Of a stretch of 64,000 bases of DNA, positions 20,864 through 32,030 are shown piece by piece. Made by a program: the position numbers and the translations under genes. The notes under the pieces were generated by a model, which was not told the origin of the DNA, searched no databases, and saw nothing but the letters and a program-made list of their open reading frames with translations. The stretch lies in the NCBI GenBank assembly GCA_036435485.1, contig CM071594.1, forward strand, positions 195,948,216 through 196,012,215. Reading direction: 5' to 3'. Numbering within the stretch: position 1 is the first letter of the stretch; every line of letters begins with the position of its first letter. The DNA is from Saposhnikovia divaricata. Taxonomy: Eukaryota > Streptophyta > Magnoliopsida > Apiales > Apiaceae.

Positions 20864-21118
20864 TGTTAGGTGCCTTGAATTTGTAGCCGTCGCCGCCGCC
20901 GGACTTGACTTATGTAGCCGGCGGCGGCCACCTACCACACCTACCACACCTAACCCTTTAGATTGTGTCTATAAATAGAAATGCATGTAAAGATTGTGAT
21001 AAATCTGAACATCTGAAAAAATCTGAAATTTGTTTATCCTCAAGATCAATATAAACTATTTCTCTTCTGCATATATTTTCTCTTTACGTTTATCATCTTT
21101 CTTGCTTCCGTTATAACA
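20864..21118 (+). repeat. 3' LTR of the outer copia element
   Basis: This 255-bp LTR pairs with 204-460. It has the same TATA box (20970-20977). It contains a short extra segment near 21081-21095 and lacks part of the GC-rich repeat seen in the 5' copy. These differences make this pair the most diverged of the three nested LTR pairs. Confidence 0.92.
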
Positions 21119-21374
21119 TATCATATAATTAACATTTAATTGACAATATTATCAAATATACATCTTTTAAAATTGTTTTTGCGTAATCTGGAGAGCGACT
21201 TTGTTACCAAGTTATATTAAAATCGATACAATGAAGGTTTGTCAGTTTGGTTTTCGGTATATAATAAATAATATAATTAATAATAAATATTGAATTACCT
21301 TTTCAATTAAAATACATGAATTTTTAATTAAAAACATATTACCTTTTAAAAAACATTTTTAAAAATACCAATTA

Positions 21375-22395
21375 TCTATATTAAACTATAATATACAAAA
21401 TGGGGTATAATTTGTAGTTTGGTTCACACATTTTTGGTTATCCATTTCAACCGTAACCGTTGAATCTTTATTTTTTTAGGGTAACCGTTGAATCTTTTAA
21501 ATCAAGCTTATGAGAACCGTTAGATTTAGTAACAAAATTACTCTGTACAATGGTCTTATGTTCAAATTTCATGAGCAACATATATTAGTATTAAATAGTT
21601 TGATTAAGCTTAATTTAAATGTCATTTCATAAAATGGTCCCAGGTTCGAATCTCATCGACAACATATTAAAATTAAATATTTATAATATTATACTAAACT
21701 AGCGTAAATGCTCGTGTAAGGCACGTATACTAAGTTAATTTCTCATTCGAAATTTTATATATTGAAATAATATTGTGATTAAAAATATGATAAATGATAA
21801 GATTTCGATTATCAAATATTTTTATAGTTATTTTGTAATATTGCATACCAATTTTTTGAACCAAATATTTTATAATTTGATTAAATTTATAAAATTTGGA
21901 TAAATATTCGTGTGATAATAATCACATGAATACTTATGATTTTTAAATTATTAATTTAGTTTTCAAATGCGTGAAATGAACTTTATCAATTGAACCTTTG
22001 AGTATAACATAAATAATTATTAAAGTAAAAATTTTCGTTTATAATAGGTGCGTATGTAAACTCATTGATTTTATTGTAAAAAATTGATCGTATATGTAAG
22101 ACTATATTTTGAGACATACTACGAAATCTCTTAATATTTAATAAAAGTCATCCTTATGTTTGTCTCAATCATTTTTTCTAACCATATACATTTATACACT
22201 TTTAAACTTAAAAATTTAGTTTTAGTCTAATATTTATTACAGTGTATAGAAGTTCAATAAAAAATTGGGTAAATTGAAATATTTTGTACATTATCATTTT
22301 GAATTATTTTTAACTCAATTTAAAAAAATTTAAAATATTTTAATCGATGTAAAATATGACAACCTTAATGACCCGTGCATGTATATGAAATCTAG
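21375..22395 (+). mobile_element. Probable degenerate Helitron (plus strand)
   Basis: The start TCTATATTAAACTATAATAT at 21375 follows an A and resembles the 5' end of the well-bounded Helitron at 24152-24484, including a shared GGTATAATTTGTAGTTT segment. A CTAG followed by T at 22392-22395 comes after a decayed CCCGTGCA half-hairpin. A second CTAG end with hairpin-like sequence on the minus strand (21699-21730) suggests another Helitron nested in or overlapping it. The pairing of these ends is uncertain. Confidence 0.35.
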
Positions 22396-23173
22396 TATCA
22401 AATTTTATGATTTTATCATATATTTATCTAAATATATGTTATAACTCAACCATTATATATTATATTGATCAATATATTATATAAAAATTCATATGTACTA
22501 TACTTTATAGTCGAATTATGATCTAATTGATTGTTTTAAATAATTATTGTACTTTTGTACTATTTATGATTCAAAAATTTATATCCTTTTTGATTTAATT
22601 TGATTGTTAATTATATTATATTTTGTATATAACATAGATCATATTTTTAGAGTTCTCGTCTTTTAATATAATTTTAATTATTTTTCGTATATATTTAAAT
22701 ATTTATGTTTTTAGACCAATCATATATTTAAATCGTTAAAAATCTAAATAGTTGGTCGACTAGAACCCTCTAATATGACTCACATTATTTTATATACGTA
22801 AAAGTTATGTGATGCAATTATTAATTATGTATAATTTGATAACTGAAATTTACATATTTCTTAAAATTATATCTTTTTTTTATTTAAATAATTTAACATC
22901 TACATTCAGACGTATGTAAGTAAATACTTTTTCTTTTTGGACTCGGTTACATTAAGTGCAATCTATTTTTTTTTCTATATCAATTATTTAAAATGACAAA
23001 AGAGAATTGTAGAATATGCTCAGTCAATTAAAATATTTTTTATAATTTTATCCATTCAATATTTTCGAAATAATATGAACCAACATTTCATTTGTTCAAA
23101 AAACAAAGGAGGATGAGATAAAAAGAGATGATCGATGGTTTATCTTATAGGATTTTTAAACAAAATTCAGAAT

Positions 23174-23246
23174 CAACTGTAGCACAATTGGTTAAAGCAT
23201 GAGTTTGAAACTAGATGTTTAGTGGTTCGCTTCCCAGTACAAGCAT
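23174..23246 (+). other. tRNA-like relic with A-box and B-box similarity
   Basis: TAGCACAATTGG (23180-23191) resembles an RNA polymerase III A box, and GGTTCGCTTCC (23224-23234) resembles a B box at tRNA-like spacing. No complete cloverleaf is evident. It is either a decayed tRNA-derived SINE head or a tRNA pseudogene. Confidence 0.3.
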
Positions 23247-24151
23247 AATTTCATTATTTTTGTAAAATTATTTTTAGATGTCATTTTTGTAATATTTTTA
23301 AAAAAGTGATAAATTTGTAATTTCACACCCATTAAAATACAAACTTTGGCCTGAAGTTTAATATATAGTAATAGATTTATATTAGAATAAGCAAATTTAA
23401 AATATTTGAAAGTAACCCGTTATATTTAAACTAGTATTAATAAAAAGTAGGGAATCAATAATTATTCCCAAAAAAAATTTCATATGATGTGACATAATAC
23501 TTGATAGATTTTAATTAGTGGACACATATGTATATATGTAAGTACCATCATTTTATTAGAAAAATCCATTATATCTATTATAGCTCAACATTGGTTTTGT
23601 CCCATTCAGTAAATGAATTGAACCTATGTCCATCCAGCACCTATAACTTAAAGTTGACATGTATAACCATTAAGATATATCACTTCTTTGTGAAAATCTT
23701 TAAACTCATTTACTACATGCTCAAATAATCCACTTATTAGAAATATTTGTTTTATAATTTATTCAGGATAAAAGTGTTTACATAATTATACTAATTTAAT
23801 AATTTGAATTTTGATAAGAATTAAACAGACGACATTCATATACTCATAAATTTATATCCACATTTATTTTTATGATTTATTAGGGATAAAATCATTAAAA
23901 TATTTTTCTCATATAATAGTAAAAAATGGTAGTCAGGGTGTGAAAATATAAATTGACAGATATAATATCGTCAAAGTCAGAATTAAGAAAGGTATCGAGG
24001 TGGCCGAAAATTAGTCAAAAAAAAATCAAAGTGAGATGGTAGGTGACGGACAATAAAAGTAGAAGTCTATCTCAAGTAGGTAAACGGACGGAAGTGAAAA
24101 TAGTTTTTAAAAAAATTATTACAATATATCTCTCTTTTAAAATTATGTATA

Positions 24152-24484
24152 CTAGCTTATACCCGTGCAAAGCACGCCGTATTTTTAATTTTTTATAATT
24201 TATTTATAGGGTAGTATAATATTATAATTATTAATTTTAATATGTTATTAGAAGAATTCGAACCTTGCATATAATAATTTTTTGTATTAAATATAAATAA
24301 ATATATTGTTAGCGGGAATCGAACATTAGACTTTTGTATATAAAAACTTTTAGTATTGTTGTATCTTACGGTCATGATTTATTTGAATTGAAGATCTAAC
24401 GGTTGTGAATGAGGGATAACCAAAAAAAGAGGTATACAAAACTACAAATTATACCTCTTTTCACTTATTATAGTATAGTATAGA
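24152..24484 (-). mobile_element. Non-autonomous Helitron, 333 bp
   Basis: On the minus strand the element starts TCTATACTATACTATAATAA (24484 downward) after an A. It ends with a hairpin (CGTGC...GCACG), a short spacer and CTAG before a T (24152-24155). It encodes nothing. Its boundaries are supported by the second copy of the surrounding duplication, which lacks the insert. Confidence 0.75.
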
Positions 24485-24523
24485 TATATATATATTAGTC
24501 AAATCGCCAGAATATGTTTATTA

Positions 24524-24761
24524 CTCCCTCTGTCCCACTAGGTTCTTTACATTTGGGACAAAGGGTTTGACACGCATTTTAAAACTCATATAAAGTTTAA
24601 TTTCATAAATTATTTTAAATTTTTTTGCTTATGAATAAGAATTTAATGTTTTATTCAAAAAAAAAATTTTAAAATAAGTTATAGAACTATACTTTACATA
24701 CACCTTCAAATGCGTGCTCATCAGTGAAAAAAATTGTAGAAAATGAGATGGACGAGGGGAG
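24524..24761. mobile_element. Stowaway-type MITE, 238 bp
   Basis: The ends CTCCCTCTGTCCC and its inverted counterpart GGACGAGGGGAG are flanked by TA on both sides (24522-24523 and 24762-24763), as for Tc1/mariner-derived Stowaway elements. The duplicated copy near 25030 has a single TA and no insert. Confidence 0.8.
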
Positions 24762-25436
24762 TATTAAATTAATATAAAAAATGATAAATAAAGTATATGA
24801 TATATTTCTACTTGGTATCAGTATAATATTCTATTTAAGTATTAAAGATACCGAGATTGCCGAAAATTTGTTAAAAAAAATCGAAGTGAGGAGGTAGGTG
24901 ATGGACGTAGAAGTCTATCTCAAGTATGTAAATGGGGGAAGTGAAAACATATATATAAAAATTTATTACAAAATTTCACTCTTTTAACAATTATGTCTAT
25001 ATATTAGTCGAATGGCTATAATATGTTTATTATTAAATTAATACAAAAAATGATAAATAAAGGGTATAACATATTTTTACTCGATATCAGTATAATATTC
25101 TATTTTATTTTAAGTATATTTACATTATATCGGTTAATCCTATTAGCATCAGGTAATTTATTGATTGACTAATAAAAAATATTAAAATATGGAAAATAAA
25201 AAATAATTTACATATGAGATTTGGATCAGGTAAAGAAAATGTGAACATAGTTTTGATATTTTTAGTCTCTCGCACTATATCTTTGTAGCATTTTCGTAAT
25301 ATGTTAATGTTATTAATTTCATACAAAATGAGTTTTACAATTATATACTTAAATACTAATTTATCAATTTCACTTGAGTTTTAAACTCCAATGCGAGTTT
25401 CATCCCGTTGTGAGACTAATAAACTCAAAAAATCGA

Positions 25437-25474
<38 letters not shown>

Positions 25475-26289
25475 CAAATTAAAATAATATTTCTTAGATG
25501 CTTCATTATCGTAATTATGTATATCTTCTTTCCATAGATTGAATTTCATTATGCACGTGAACTTTTACAACATAATTTATTCGGTGCATACATTGACCCA
25601 TCTCATTTTAAAAACCCGTTATGAGATATGACACTTTTATTTTAGTTACTCGTGTATTTTGTTGAATTTGGACATGTCTAAATATGTTTTGTCTTGAAAT
25701 TTGAGATATTACCTTGGCTTTTTGAAAGTTCACTTATGATAATGGATGGTAGAATATATTTAAAAAAAAGATTTTGTTATGGTCAATTTATTATTGAAAT
25801 GATACATCTGAAATGGTCAAATACCATGATCCTAAAAAAGCACATATCATATATTTATTTTGGATGTGCACAACTATTAGGATAAATGTTGTTCTTCTTG
25901 TTCTCTGAAATTGGTCGGAGAAAAAGATCCAAAATTGGAAAATTGGCTTTTTCAAGTAGAACATATGACTCTATTATTTGTATTTTTTCGTCACATTACA
26001 TTATTTCTTACAAAATTAGAAATAATATAAAATTAAATTCTTCCTCTGTACCAAAATAAATAAGCTAGCTATTTTTTCACGAATTTATACATCAAGATTA
26101 TTTTGGTCATACTTGACAGTTACAATTAACTCTTACCTATTGCTTTCAGTCAGTCATTTTTCTCACACTGACCAAACACAACTAAAAATATAACTCTTAC
26201 TGTTCAGAATCTGATAATATTTTGAAACTATAACATTTTAAATAAATCGAAATACATGAAGTAGATTAACACGAGAAAATTATATGAAT

Positions 26290-26327
26290 TATCATATGCC
26301 CGTATTTTGCACGGGCTATCATGCTAG
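26290..26327 (+). mobile_element. Helitron 3' terminus
   Basis: The hairpin GCCCGT...ACGGGC (about 26298-26316) is followed by a 7-base spacer and CTAG before T (26324-26327). The 5' end on the left could not be placed. A degraded Stowaway-like start (CTTCCTCTGTACC, about 26040) lies upstream. Confidence 0.5.
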
Positions 26328-27050
26328 TTATAAATAACACATCAGCATTTAATCCTAGATATCGAATATTATTATACTGTGTCATTGATGATATATCATT
26401 GTTAAATGTTTTCATTGAGATATAACCGATTAATAACATATAAAATGAGACATTTTTGTAAAATCTTTTTATCTAATTTGATACTTGTAATTTTCAATAT
26501 ATACACATAAGTTTCCATATATTTTTTTTAAAAAAAAAGTTACCGATTACACAATAATATATAAGCATTTGTACAATTTTTTGAATTCTTAACATTTTTC
26601 TAATTGAATTAATAAAATTTGAAATTAATATCCCATTATTATGTCAACTTATCACACCAAAATCAAATTAGAATCACATAATTATGATCTTGCCAAGAAT
26701 TCGATGGAGATGCCATACCAAAATCCAAATAAACTCAAGTTTCCCAAAATTATGTTTCATATCATTACCTTAATTAGTTTTAAATCAAATAAAATTTGTG
26801 CTAAGGTTTTTTTTTTTTGGTCAAAAAATTTGTGCAAAGTTAAAAATGCTGCAAAAATGTAAAAATATGCACACTTTGAATAATGAAATTAGGATAGTGA
26901 TTGCATGTAACAAAAACATTAAGCCAAATTGAATATTTAAAAACAATGATATATATTATTAATATCTTCATACTACCACATTACATCAGAGGATAAATGT
27001 CAGAAATCATAACATTAGTAGTATCATGAAAGCATCTACATCCACCTAAA

Positions 27051-28364
27051 TTAAAGATTGGTGCAATCAGATTTCTTAAACGACACTGTCTTGCTATCTA
27101 AATCATATCCGACTAAATAATTTATCTGCTGCAAATTCCCAAAAATAGCCCCGATATCATCACTGGCCGGTAAAATTGAAAGGCAAACCACATCTTCTGC
27201 AACTTCTAACAAGGTGTTTACTGCACCCAAATCTATATCAGCTCCACTGAAATGAAATGTAACAGTCGGCACCTTGTCTTCAAACCCCTGATCTTTCTTG
27301 TAGCATACGTTGAGACCTCCTTGTCCTCCGATTGGCGTCGAAGATATAGCACTCGTGAATTCATCTTCGAATTTCTGGTAAAAGTCACTCGGAAGAAACG
27401 TTAGTGTAGTTCCCGAATCAATAATAATGTTACTCTCATCAGCACTAGCTTTGTTTGCATATTTCTCTGTCTCGAATTTAATGTTTGCATTTCCAACGCT
27501 AACACTCTCAAGGTTGAGATTGTAAAATGTGTCTGCTTGATCTTTGGTATAAAATGGAGTAGATTGGACTCCGGATCCGGACACAACTGCATCGCTTCCG
27601 AAACTGATTTTGCTCGAAACATTTGCGTTTAGAGGCGCCAAACAATACGAAAATTTGCCGTTAATGGTATCACTCAATTGATTTACAATTGACAACTGAC
27701 CATTCCCAAGACCAACAATGCCAGTAGTAAATTTGTCAAATTTCCCAGCATTGTTGTGTCCGCAACCAAACGAAATATTTGGGAGAACGACAGGGTTGCC
27801 AGAGGTTGATTCAAATGTAAACGACTCTGAAGCAAGATCACCTTTACTATATGACCGATCTCCATATGAAACCTCATAGTTGCAATTGTTACTGTCATCA
27901 CACGAAGTTGAAGGCAGAGATTGACAAGCATCTGAATCGCATGGTTGGTTTTTGTAAGTGGAAGAGTTTTGAGGGTTGAATAAAGGAGTGGCTTGCGGGT
28001 AACATACAATGCATGGCTGGCATTGTGTCCATGCCAGATCACTTCCCGTATCAGCAACTGCTAGGAGGTCTACGGGTGGAGTTCCGACAGAGATTTTCAT
28101 GAGATAATCCCCAGGGGCTGCTGTCAAAGGAGATTGTAATGATGAAGAAGCAAGGTTTGTCCTAAAAAAATGAGTTGATCTATCCAATGCACGACGAATC
28201 GAGTTGTGGATATTTTCGTGGTATGTTTTTGATGAGTCGAAATATGGAGAAAGCATGGAATCACGATGAATCAAGTTGGTGCTAAAGCCATGTGAATTTG
28301 CTTCGATACAACAATAAAGAATGTTAAGAGAGATCAAGAGAGAGAGAATTTTGATGGCCTCCAT
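27051..28364 (-). CDS. CDR1-like aspartic protease (pepsin family A1)
   Basis: This is an intronless 437-residue secreted aspartic protease of the plant nepenthesin/CDR1 type, which cleaves proteins in the apoplast and in some members acts in disease resistance signalling. A hydrophobic signal peptide spans residues 1-22, followed by a propeptide. The catalytic motifs are D-T-G-S at 105-108 and D-S-G-T at 316-319. The flap tyrosine (Y-G-D) is at 167, and cysteine pairs lie between about 115 and 165 and in the C-terminal domain. The length is normal for the family and no break is seen. The start ATG at 28364 fits the signal peptide. A TATA-like box lies about 70 bp upstream. Target and role in this plant cannot be read from sequence. 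Confidence 0.92.
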   Translation of the reverse strand: MEAIKILSLLISLNILYCCIEANSHGFSTNLIHRDSMLSPYFDSSKTYHENIHNSIRRALDRSTHFFRTNLASSSLQSPLTAAPGDYLMKISVGTPPVDLLAVADTGSDLAWTQCQPCIVCYPQATPLFNPQNSSTYKNQPCDSDACQSLPSTSCDDSNNCNYEVSYGDRSYSKGDLASESFTFESTSGNPVVLPNISFGCGHNNAGKFDKFTTGIVGLGNGQLSIVNQLSDTINGKFSYCLAPLNANVSSKISFGSDAVVSGSGVQSTPFYTKDQADTFYNLNLESVSVGNANIKFETEKYANKASADESNIIIDSGTTLTFLPSDFYQKFEDEFTSAISSTPIGGQGGLNVCYKKDQGFEDKVPTVTFHFSGADIDLGAVNTLLEVAEDVVCLSILPASDDIGAIFGNLQQINYLVGYDLDSKTVSFKKSDCTNL

Positions 28365-28436
28365 TATCTAAGACTGCAAGAGATTAGATGACAAGCTATT
28401 GACTGTGTTTGGGAAAATTGTTATGCACAAGTGCGC

Positions 28437-28444
28437 AATTTATA
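28437..28444 (-). promoter_or_regulatory. Candidate TATA box of the aspartic protease gene
   Basis: TATAAATT on the minus strand lies 73 bp before the protease ATG, a plausible distance for a short 5' UTR. Confidence 0.4.
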
Positions 28445-28449
28445 TGAAA

Positions 28450-29047
28450 ACACAAGAGGAAATTATGCACAAGTTTTGGGATTATGATATTAAATCATGG
28501 GTTGATTGATATCGAATCTGGGAGATTAATAGTTAATATTCTTTTCAGATTTTATAAAATTGTTTTGAATTATCCTAAGAATCCGCTCCCTCCCAAAAAA
28601 AAAAAAAAAGAATATCCTAATGATTCCCCAGTTGAATTTTATCAATCCAAATGGTTTGACAGTCGTGAGCGACTAATAACGACTCGTCAGCATTACTTAT
28701 CTCTTTCCGTTTCCTGTCCATTTTTTCACTTAGAGATTGAGGAACCTGGGACTCAGGAGGTTAGGAAGTTATGTGAGATATAACATCAAAAATTTTTAAA
28801 TTTATAATATATTTTCAAGTATCTCAACAAAAGTTTCTTGATATCAATCTCAGAATCCGTTTTCTCTTACTTAAAAGAATAATAATACATTTAAATATAT
28901 TCTATACGTAAATAGATAAGGTATGCATTCAACCGAAATTTTGAAATATTTTCAAATGACAGGTACATTTAGTTTGAATTTTATGTTATATTGTAAAAAC
29001 CTATGGTTTAATCACGACTTTATGATGTCATTTAAAATCTTAGATTA
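28450..29047. other. Intergenic stretch upstream of the protease gene
   Basis: No gene is supported. There is an A-run near 28598-28611, and a 99-codon open frame on the plus strand that has no recognisable motif and is probably chance. Confidence 0.5.
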
Positions 29048-29995
29048 CTAGCTTATAACCGTGGGTTTCTTATATTATATTATAAATTTTATTTAATATT
29101 ATAATTATGTTTTTATATAATCATTATTTTAATAATTTTTTAAATTTTGATTTAATATAATTTAACATACTCATGTTTATAAATTATACTAATGTTTCCT
29201 TATTATAAACAACGTATACGATTTTTAATATATTTTATTAATAATTGAGAAATATGCTGTGATATTTTCGGGTATATATTAATTATTGTAAGATTTGTTG
29301 TAAATTAAAAAGGTAACGTGTTTTAATTGTAAAGGAAATATTAATGATTGAAAGATATGATACGATTGATCTTTTTATGTCTTTATAAAAGGTAATATCT
29401 TCAACTAAAATTAAATGTGAAAAAGTCAATCGACTAATTACCTTTAAATATATTATATTATTATTTATTTTAGATGTTATATTTTTCTTGAAAATTATGG
29501 TTTGATATTTTCGGGTATATATTAATGATTGTAAGATTTGTTTTAAATTAAAAAGGTAACATGTTTTAATTCGAAAGAAAAATATTAATGATCGAAAGAT
29601 ATGATACGATTGATGTTTTTAGTTGTTTATAAAAGGTAATATGTTTTTTTTTTTTGCAAAAATAAAAGGTAATATGTTTAACTAAAAGTAAATGTGAAAA
29701 GCCAATCGACTAATTACCATTAATTTTATTATGTTAATCGACTAATTACAATTAATTATAACGTGTTTTAATTCGAAAGGAAATACTAATGATGAAAAGA
29801 TATGATACGATTGATGTTTTTAGGTGTTTATAAAACCTAATATCTCGACTAATTACCATTAATTATATTATGTTATTATTTATTTTAGGTATATTTATTT
29901 TTCTTTATAATGAAGGGTAAATAAGTAAATTCACTAAGTACCAAAAAACATGTATCAAAACTTTAAATGTTTTGACTTTTATATAATAGTATAGA
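29048..29995 (-). mobile_element. Probable non-autonomous Helitron, 948 bp
   Basis: The minus strand starts TCTATACTATTATATAAAAG at 29995 after an A and ends in CTAG before T at 29048-29051. It is preceded by a decayed hairpin and the TATAAG spacer found in the Helitron at 24152. The interior contains repeated segments, for example GAAAGATATGATACGATTGA near 29350, 29593 and 29796. No protein is encoded. Confidence 0.55.
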
Positions 29996-30328
29996 TTCAA
30001 TTAATATTTTCAAGTATAATTCAAGATTTGGGAATAAGAATTATGATTTCTATATAATCTTTTCAAAATCTGATATATTAAAACTTACAAATTATTTTTT
30101 ATGTTATAAAATGATGAATTTTGATTTACTTCATAGTATTTCTTATACTTTTCAAATCCGGTAAAATTTGTAAACTATTTAAAAGTTAAAATTCCTTTTA
30201 ATATTTTTCAAAATATTATTAATGGCTTAGAATCTTATAATTTATTTTTGATATCGCATCTAGACATGATGGTCGTCCATGTTCCAAATAAAAAAATATT
30301 CTCCGTGAAATCTGATTCTTTAATATTA

Positions 30329-30570
30329 CTCCCCCGTCGCAAATCTTTTGTCTTGTTTGACTTTTAATAGTCAAATTGACCAAACTTTGACCATATATTA
30401 CATATATAAAATATATAAAAATTATATCATTAGAAAGTACATTTAATCTACTTTAATATGTATTTTTCAGATTTTGTAAACTATAAAAGAATGATGCGTA
30501 AATATTGGTCAAAGTTTGGTCAATTTAACCACAAAAAGTCAAACAGGACAATCATTATTATCAAAATTTT
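30329..30570. mobile_element. Stowaway-like MITE with worn right end
   Basis: It starts CTCCCCCGTCGC after TA. Long inverted repeats (TTGTCTTGTTTGACTTTT on the left, mirrored at about 30525-30550) include a TTGACCAAACTTTGACC segment on both arms. The right end no longer shows a clean terminus, so the end coordinate is approximate. Confidence 0.5.
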
Positions 30571-31543
30571 CTAAAGCATAAGCTAAGGTGATTCTGAATC
30601 TTCATGCTTGCTCACATATATTTCTATCAAGACTCGAGAGATATCATTATATTATGCACAACGAATCATGCAAGATGTAAATAATGACATCATGTATGCC
30701 AAGTCCTGTGAGGTGTCATAACTCTAGATTACACAACTTTAATTTTGTTAGTGATTGTGCAATTCCTATGTTCATTATGAATTATTACAAGAAAGAGGAG
30801 TTCGTAAAACAAAGAGTATGAAATTTGTACAAATACTTCTATGCAAAGATGGCCACACACACACATAGGTGCCCAGATCAGACTAATGCGGATTTCAAGT
30901 AAAATGCCGAAATTCTTCGGTTTTAAAATTTAAAACCAAAATCGATTTAAATTTAAAATCAAAACCGAAATCACAATTATCGATGATTCGGTTTCGATTT
31001 TAAAATTATCAAATTGGTTACTATCAATTCGGTTTCGATTTTAAATCGTCTGAATTAAAAATAATAACATACATATAATTACTTGAATTTCAAAGCATAC
31101 AAAGTACATTTATTTTTCCTGAGATAAGTGAATTTTTTTTATAAAATCTACCATGATCTGCGAATAATGAGCAAATGTTGAAGTGGTGCAGGCACAACTC
31201 AACAATGACCATTCTGAGTTTAATACTTTGCTACTTGTGAAAATGCATTAGAAAAATAGTCTAATGACCATTCTGCATTAGAAAGTTAAAGACGTCTACA
31301 TTAGATAATCAGAGTAGAATTTATTGTAGCTCGGTTGTTATTGAAATTTCAACTGGAATTATAGTTGTCCAGCAGACTCCCTTTTCCTTTCTTTTTTGAC
31401 AGAAGCATACTCCCTTTCCTAGTTTTCTTGAAAATTAAGATAGAACAAAAAGCTTGCAGCGAGAGCAGTTTTGAGCTAGACATCTCACAGGATACTAAAG
31501 AGAATTGCAGAATTGGAATCTAATGTGATAAATAATGTGGTAT

Positions 31544-31989
31544 TGTTAGGTTAGGGGCTACACAATTAACGAGATTCAAACAAACAAATAAAACAAAGCA
31601 CACACACAAATATATTTGACGCGGAAAAACCCACGTCCCAAACTCGTATTATTAATCTTAACAATATCAATAATACATCAATCACTCGGTGTATCACTCA
31701 CACAATACTCAAGCCAAACAATACTCAAGTATATATCAAAATATAATATGACTATGTTTATATAGCCACCCAAAACTTAGCCACCAAGACTTGCCATACT
31801 TGTTCTACAAGTCTTACCATACTTGTTATACAAGCCATCCAATTCTTGGCACCTAATTACCTAACTTTGTGAATAAGACATACCATATATAATAATTGTG
31901 TATACATACAATTATTACCTTACCCATATATGACTTATTTCACCAATACCCATACTACCGTATTGGGTTTAAGTCGTTTAAGCCCAACA
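31544..31989 (-). repeat. 3' LTR of the gag-protease copia
   Basis: 446 bp. The minus-strand TATA box TATATAAA is at 31757-31764. The single difference from the 5' LTR is a T here (near 31742) against C at about 33476. Confidence 0.93.
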
Positions 31990-32003
31990 ATCCTCCCCTT
32001 CAA
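31990..32003 (-). other. Polypurine tract of the gag-protease copia
   Basis: The minus strand reads TTGAAGGGGAGGAT directly before the 3' LTR. Confidence 0.8.
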
Positions 32004-32030
32004 CCCAATACGGTTCCATGCACAACCGAT

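Larger units (their letters stand above)
204..21118 (+). mobile_element. Outer Ty1/copia retrotransposon (Tork-like), split by two later insertions
   Basis: This is a plus-strand LTR retrotransposon bounded by a perfect 5-bp duplication (TATCA at 199-203 and 21119-21123). Its LTRs are 204-460 and 20864-21118, both beginning TGTTAGG and ending ATAACA. A primer-binding site complementary to initiator tRNA-Met follows the 5' LTR, and a purine tract precedes the 3' LTR. Its own coding DNA is in three pieces: gag at 798-1297, gag end plus protease at 8425-9057, and integrase/RT/RNase H remnants at 19207-20740. The gaps are elements at 1298-8419 and 9058-19206. With those removed the element is only about 3.6 kb, shorter than a full copia, because much of integrase and RT has also been lost. 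The Tork-like placement rests on the gag and RNase H motifs and is an inference. Confidence 0.93.
23985..25113. repeat. Tandem duplication; first copy carries a Helitron and a Stowaway
   Basis: A segment beginning near 23985 (GGTATCGAGGTGGCCGAAAA) recurs beginning near 24845 (GATACCGAGATTGCCGAAAA). The two copies align to about 24845 and 25113 respectively. The second copy is about 270 bp. The first is some 860 bp because it contains the insertions at 24152-24484 and 24524-24761. Confidence 0.75.
21124..27050. other. Gene-free AT-rich interval with small transposon relics
   Basis: About 5.9 kb without a supportable protein gene. Short open frames here carry no recognisable motif. The recognisable content is listed separately: Helitron ends, a Stowaway MITE, a tandem duplication, a tRNA-like relic and an (AT)n run at about 25439-25470. 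Confidence 0.6.

Noticed and set aside
28484..28783. 99-codon plus-strand ORF upstream of the aspartic protease
   Set aside because: No domain, no compositional support, and it contains a poly-lysine stretch from an A run.
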